A stretch of 35,840 nucleotides of DNA, taken from positions 1-35,840 of the forward strand of contig RECP01000040.1 in NCBI GenBank assembly GCA_007693945.1, written 5' to 3'. Positions 35,018 to 35,840 of the stretch are shown here, piece after piece; the first letter of the stretch is position 1, and each line of letters opens with the position of its first letter. A model generated the notes under the pieces. It made no database searches. It had not been told where the DNA came from and saw nothing but the letters and a program-made list of their open reading frames with translations. This DNA comes from Spirochaetaceae bacterium. Its GTDB lineage: Bacteria; Spirochaetota; Spirochaetia; DSM-27196; PWMO01. The position numbers and the translations under genes were made by a program.

Positions 35018-35620
35018 ATGAAGTACAGCCACTGTTTTGTGTTGACCGCGGCGCTGTTGGCGTTCGTTTCATGCATCGAGGTTGAAACGGAGCTCAGTTT
35101 TGCGAGCGCTGATTCCGGGTCGCTCAAGGTTTCCTACGCAATCGACTCGCGCGCGCTGCAGATCGGCATGTTTGACGACGGAGCGACCATTCTGCCCCTG
35201 CCGCTGCATCAGCGGGATTTCGAACAGACCGCGGCGACCCATCCTCAGCTGGAGCTGAGATCCTACCACCGGGCGGGCGGCAACGGAGTCACCCGCATCG
35301 ATGCCGAGTACCGCTTTGAATCGTTGGCGGCGCTGCAGACTGCGCTCGGTTCACGCACCACAGTAATCCTCGATGCTACCCCGCAGGGCACGTGGTTCAA
35401 ACACGCCCTCTTCGAAGGCCATGGCGGGGGTCAACGGTCGCAGGAATTTGTCGACGAGTTCCTCGCCGACGCTTCCTTTTCCATGACGGTCCACGCGCCG
35501 GGGCCGGTAATCAGCAGTAGCATCGGGCAGATAGACGGTCGTTTGGTCCGCCTGCACTACACCGCGCGCGAGTTGCTGGTTATGGAAGAACCGTTGATTC
35601 TGGAGCTCGTTTGGCAGTAA
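35018..35620 (+). CDS. Putative lipoprotein, function unknown
   Basis: A 200-residue protein. Its signal peptide ends LLAFVSC, a relaxed lipobox with C19 as the lipidated residue. The mature part has alternating beta-like segments (VETELSFASADSGSLKVSY, VTRIDAEYRFESL, GRLVRLHYTARELL) and no recognisable enzyme motif. The N-terminal part recalls small outer-membrane-anchored proteins whose mature region begins with a beta-rich SGSLKVSY-like stretch, but I do not recognise the family. It is on its own promoter, and AGGA stands only 3 bases from ATG, closer than ideal. Confidence 0.75.
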   Translation: MKYSHCFVLTAALLAFVSCIEVETELSFASADSGSLKVSYAIDSRALQIGMFDDGATILPLPLHQRDFEQTAATHPQLELRSYHRAGGNGVTRIDAEYRFESLAALQTALGSRTTVILDATPQGTWFKHALFEGHGGGQRSQEFVDEFLADASFSMTVHAPGPVISSSIGQIDGRLVRLHYTARELLVMEEPLILELVWQ

Positions 35621-35840
35621 ATCGGCGCACATCGACCGCAGCAATGCTCATTTTGGCCGTACGGCGCCGCACGCGCCGACATTGTGCTTACCCCCAGGCG
35701 AGCGGCAGCCGTCGCCATATGGTGCACGGGGTCGGTTGGCAGACGAATTTCCGCTGCGCCGCGCCCGAGAGCGACTCCGCGAACGTCTCCGCAGCCTCTG
35801 CGAGGACAAGTGAGCGGGGGTGCTCTCGAGGCAGGCGCGC
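35621..35840. other. Window end, no confident gene
   Basis: A short + strand frame (TTG 35684 or TTG 35732 to stop 35811) ends in a charged Arg/Glu-rich helix-like segment (RRARERLRERLRSLCEDK). A different + frame from ATG 35644 is open to the edge but very Arg-rich. Neither has a ribosome-binding site or clear similarity, so I assign nothing. A small gene before the next one beyond the edge is possible. Confidence 0.3.

Noticed and set aside
35644-35840. Arg-rich open frame running off the window end
   Set aside because: No ribosome-binding site, basic composition like antisense shadows, and a competing frame ends at 35811.

Overview
The window looks like a chromosomal segment of a moderately GC-rich spirochaete, probably a free-living relative of Spirochaeta/Alkalispirochaeta. 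This is an inference. It rests on exported proteins whose signal peptides end in the GG/AG..E pattern common in spirochaetes (TctC, the FKBP), relaxed lipoprotein boxes, FDWGG- and FecR-type envelope proteins, and a carotenoid operon. No rRNA, IS element, integrase or CRISPR array is visible.

Region 1 (1-10.2 kb) is an accessory catabolic locus. It starts at the 3' part of a tRNA-Val(GAC) and ends at a degenerate copy of that tRNA 3' end (20 of 22 bases), so it may be a tRNA-targeted island. All genes are on the + strand: a DapA-type aldolase, a ThDP enzyme, a GntR/FCD repressor, an isopropylmalate/homocitrate-synthase-like enzyme, a TctCBA transporter, a broken remnant of a second tctA, and an enolase-superfamily dehydratase. 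The likely theme is uptake and breakdown of an organic or sugar acid; the substrate cannot be read from the sequence.

Region 2 (10.2-15.1 kb) holds a uroporphyrinogen-decarboxylase-fold protein of unknown reaction. It is followed by a three-gene envelope operon: a probable outer-membrane barrel, a periplasmic FecR-domain protein and a large lipoprotein.

Region 3 (15.1-21.3 kb, - strand) is a branched-chain amino acid operon, ilvB-ilvN-leuC-leuD-ilvD, with a clear sigma70-type promoter and a short untranslated leader. A 230-base stretch upstream has no gene and one unexplained inverted repeat.

Region 4 (21.5-25.7 kb) has an exported SlyD-like FKBP with its own promoter and terminator. Divergent from it is a tightly overlapping carotenoid operon (crtI-like desaturase, crtB-like synthase, prenyl diphosphate synthase).

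Region 5 (25.7-35.8 kb) is mostly housekeeping. It contains pdxS-pdxT (PLP synthesis), yggS-membrane protein-rluD-like, a pentapeptide-repeat protein coupled to a metallo-beta-lactamase-fold pseudoenzyme, and an overlapping cluster of Cys-rich protein-murI-rsgA-mutS2 followed by a lipoprotein gene. At least four genes here have a -10 box only 5-6 bases before ATG and no ribosome-binding site, which predicts leaderless mRNAs. The strongest candidates for new biology are the pentapeptide/MBL-pseudoenzyme pair, the leaderless promoters, the barrel-FecR-lipoprotein operon, and the tRNA-bounded catabolic locus.
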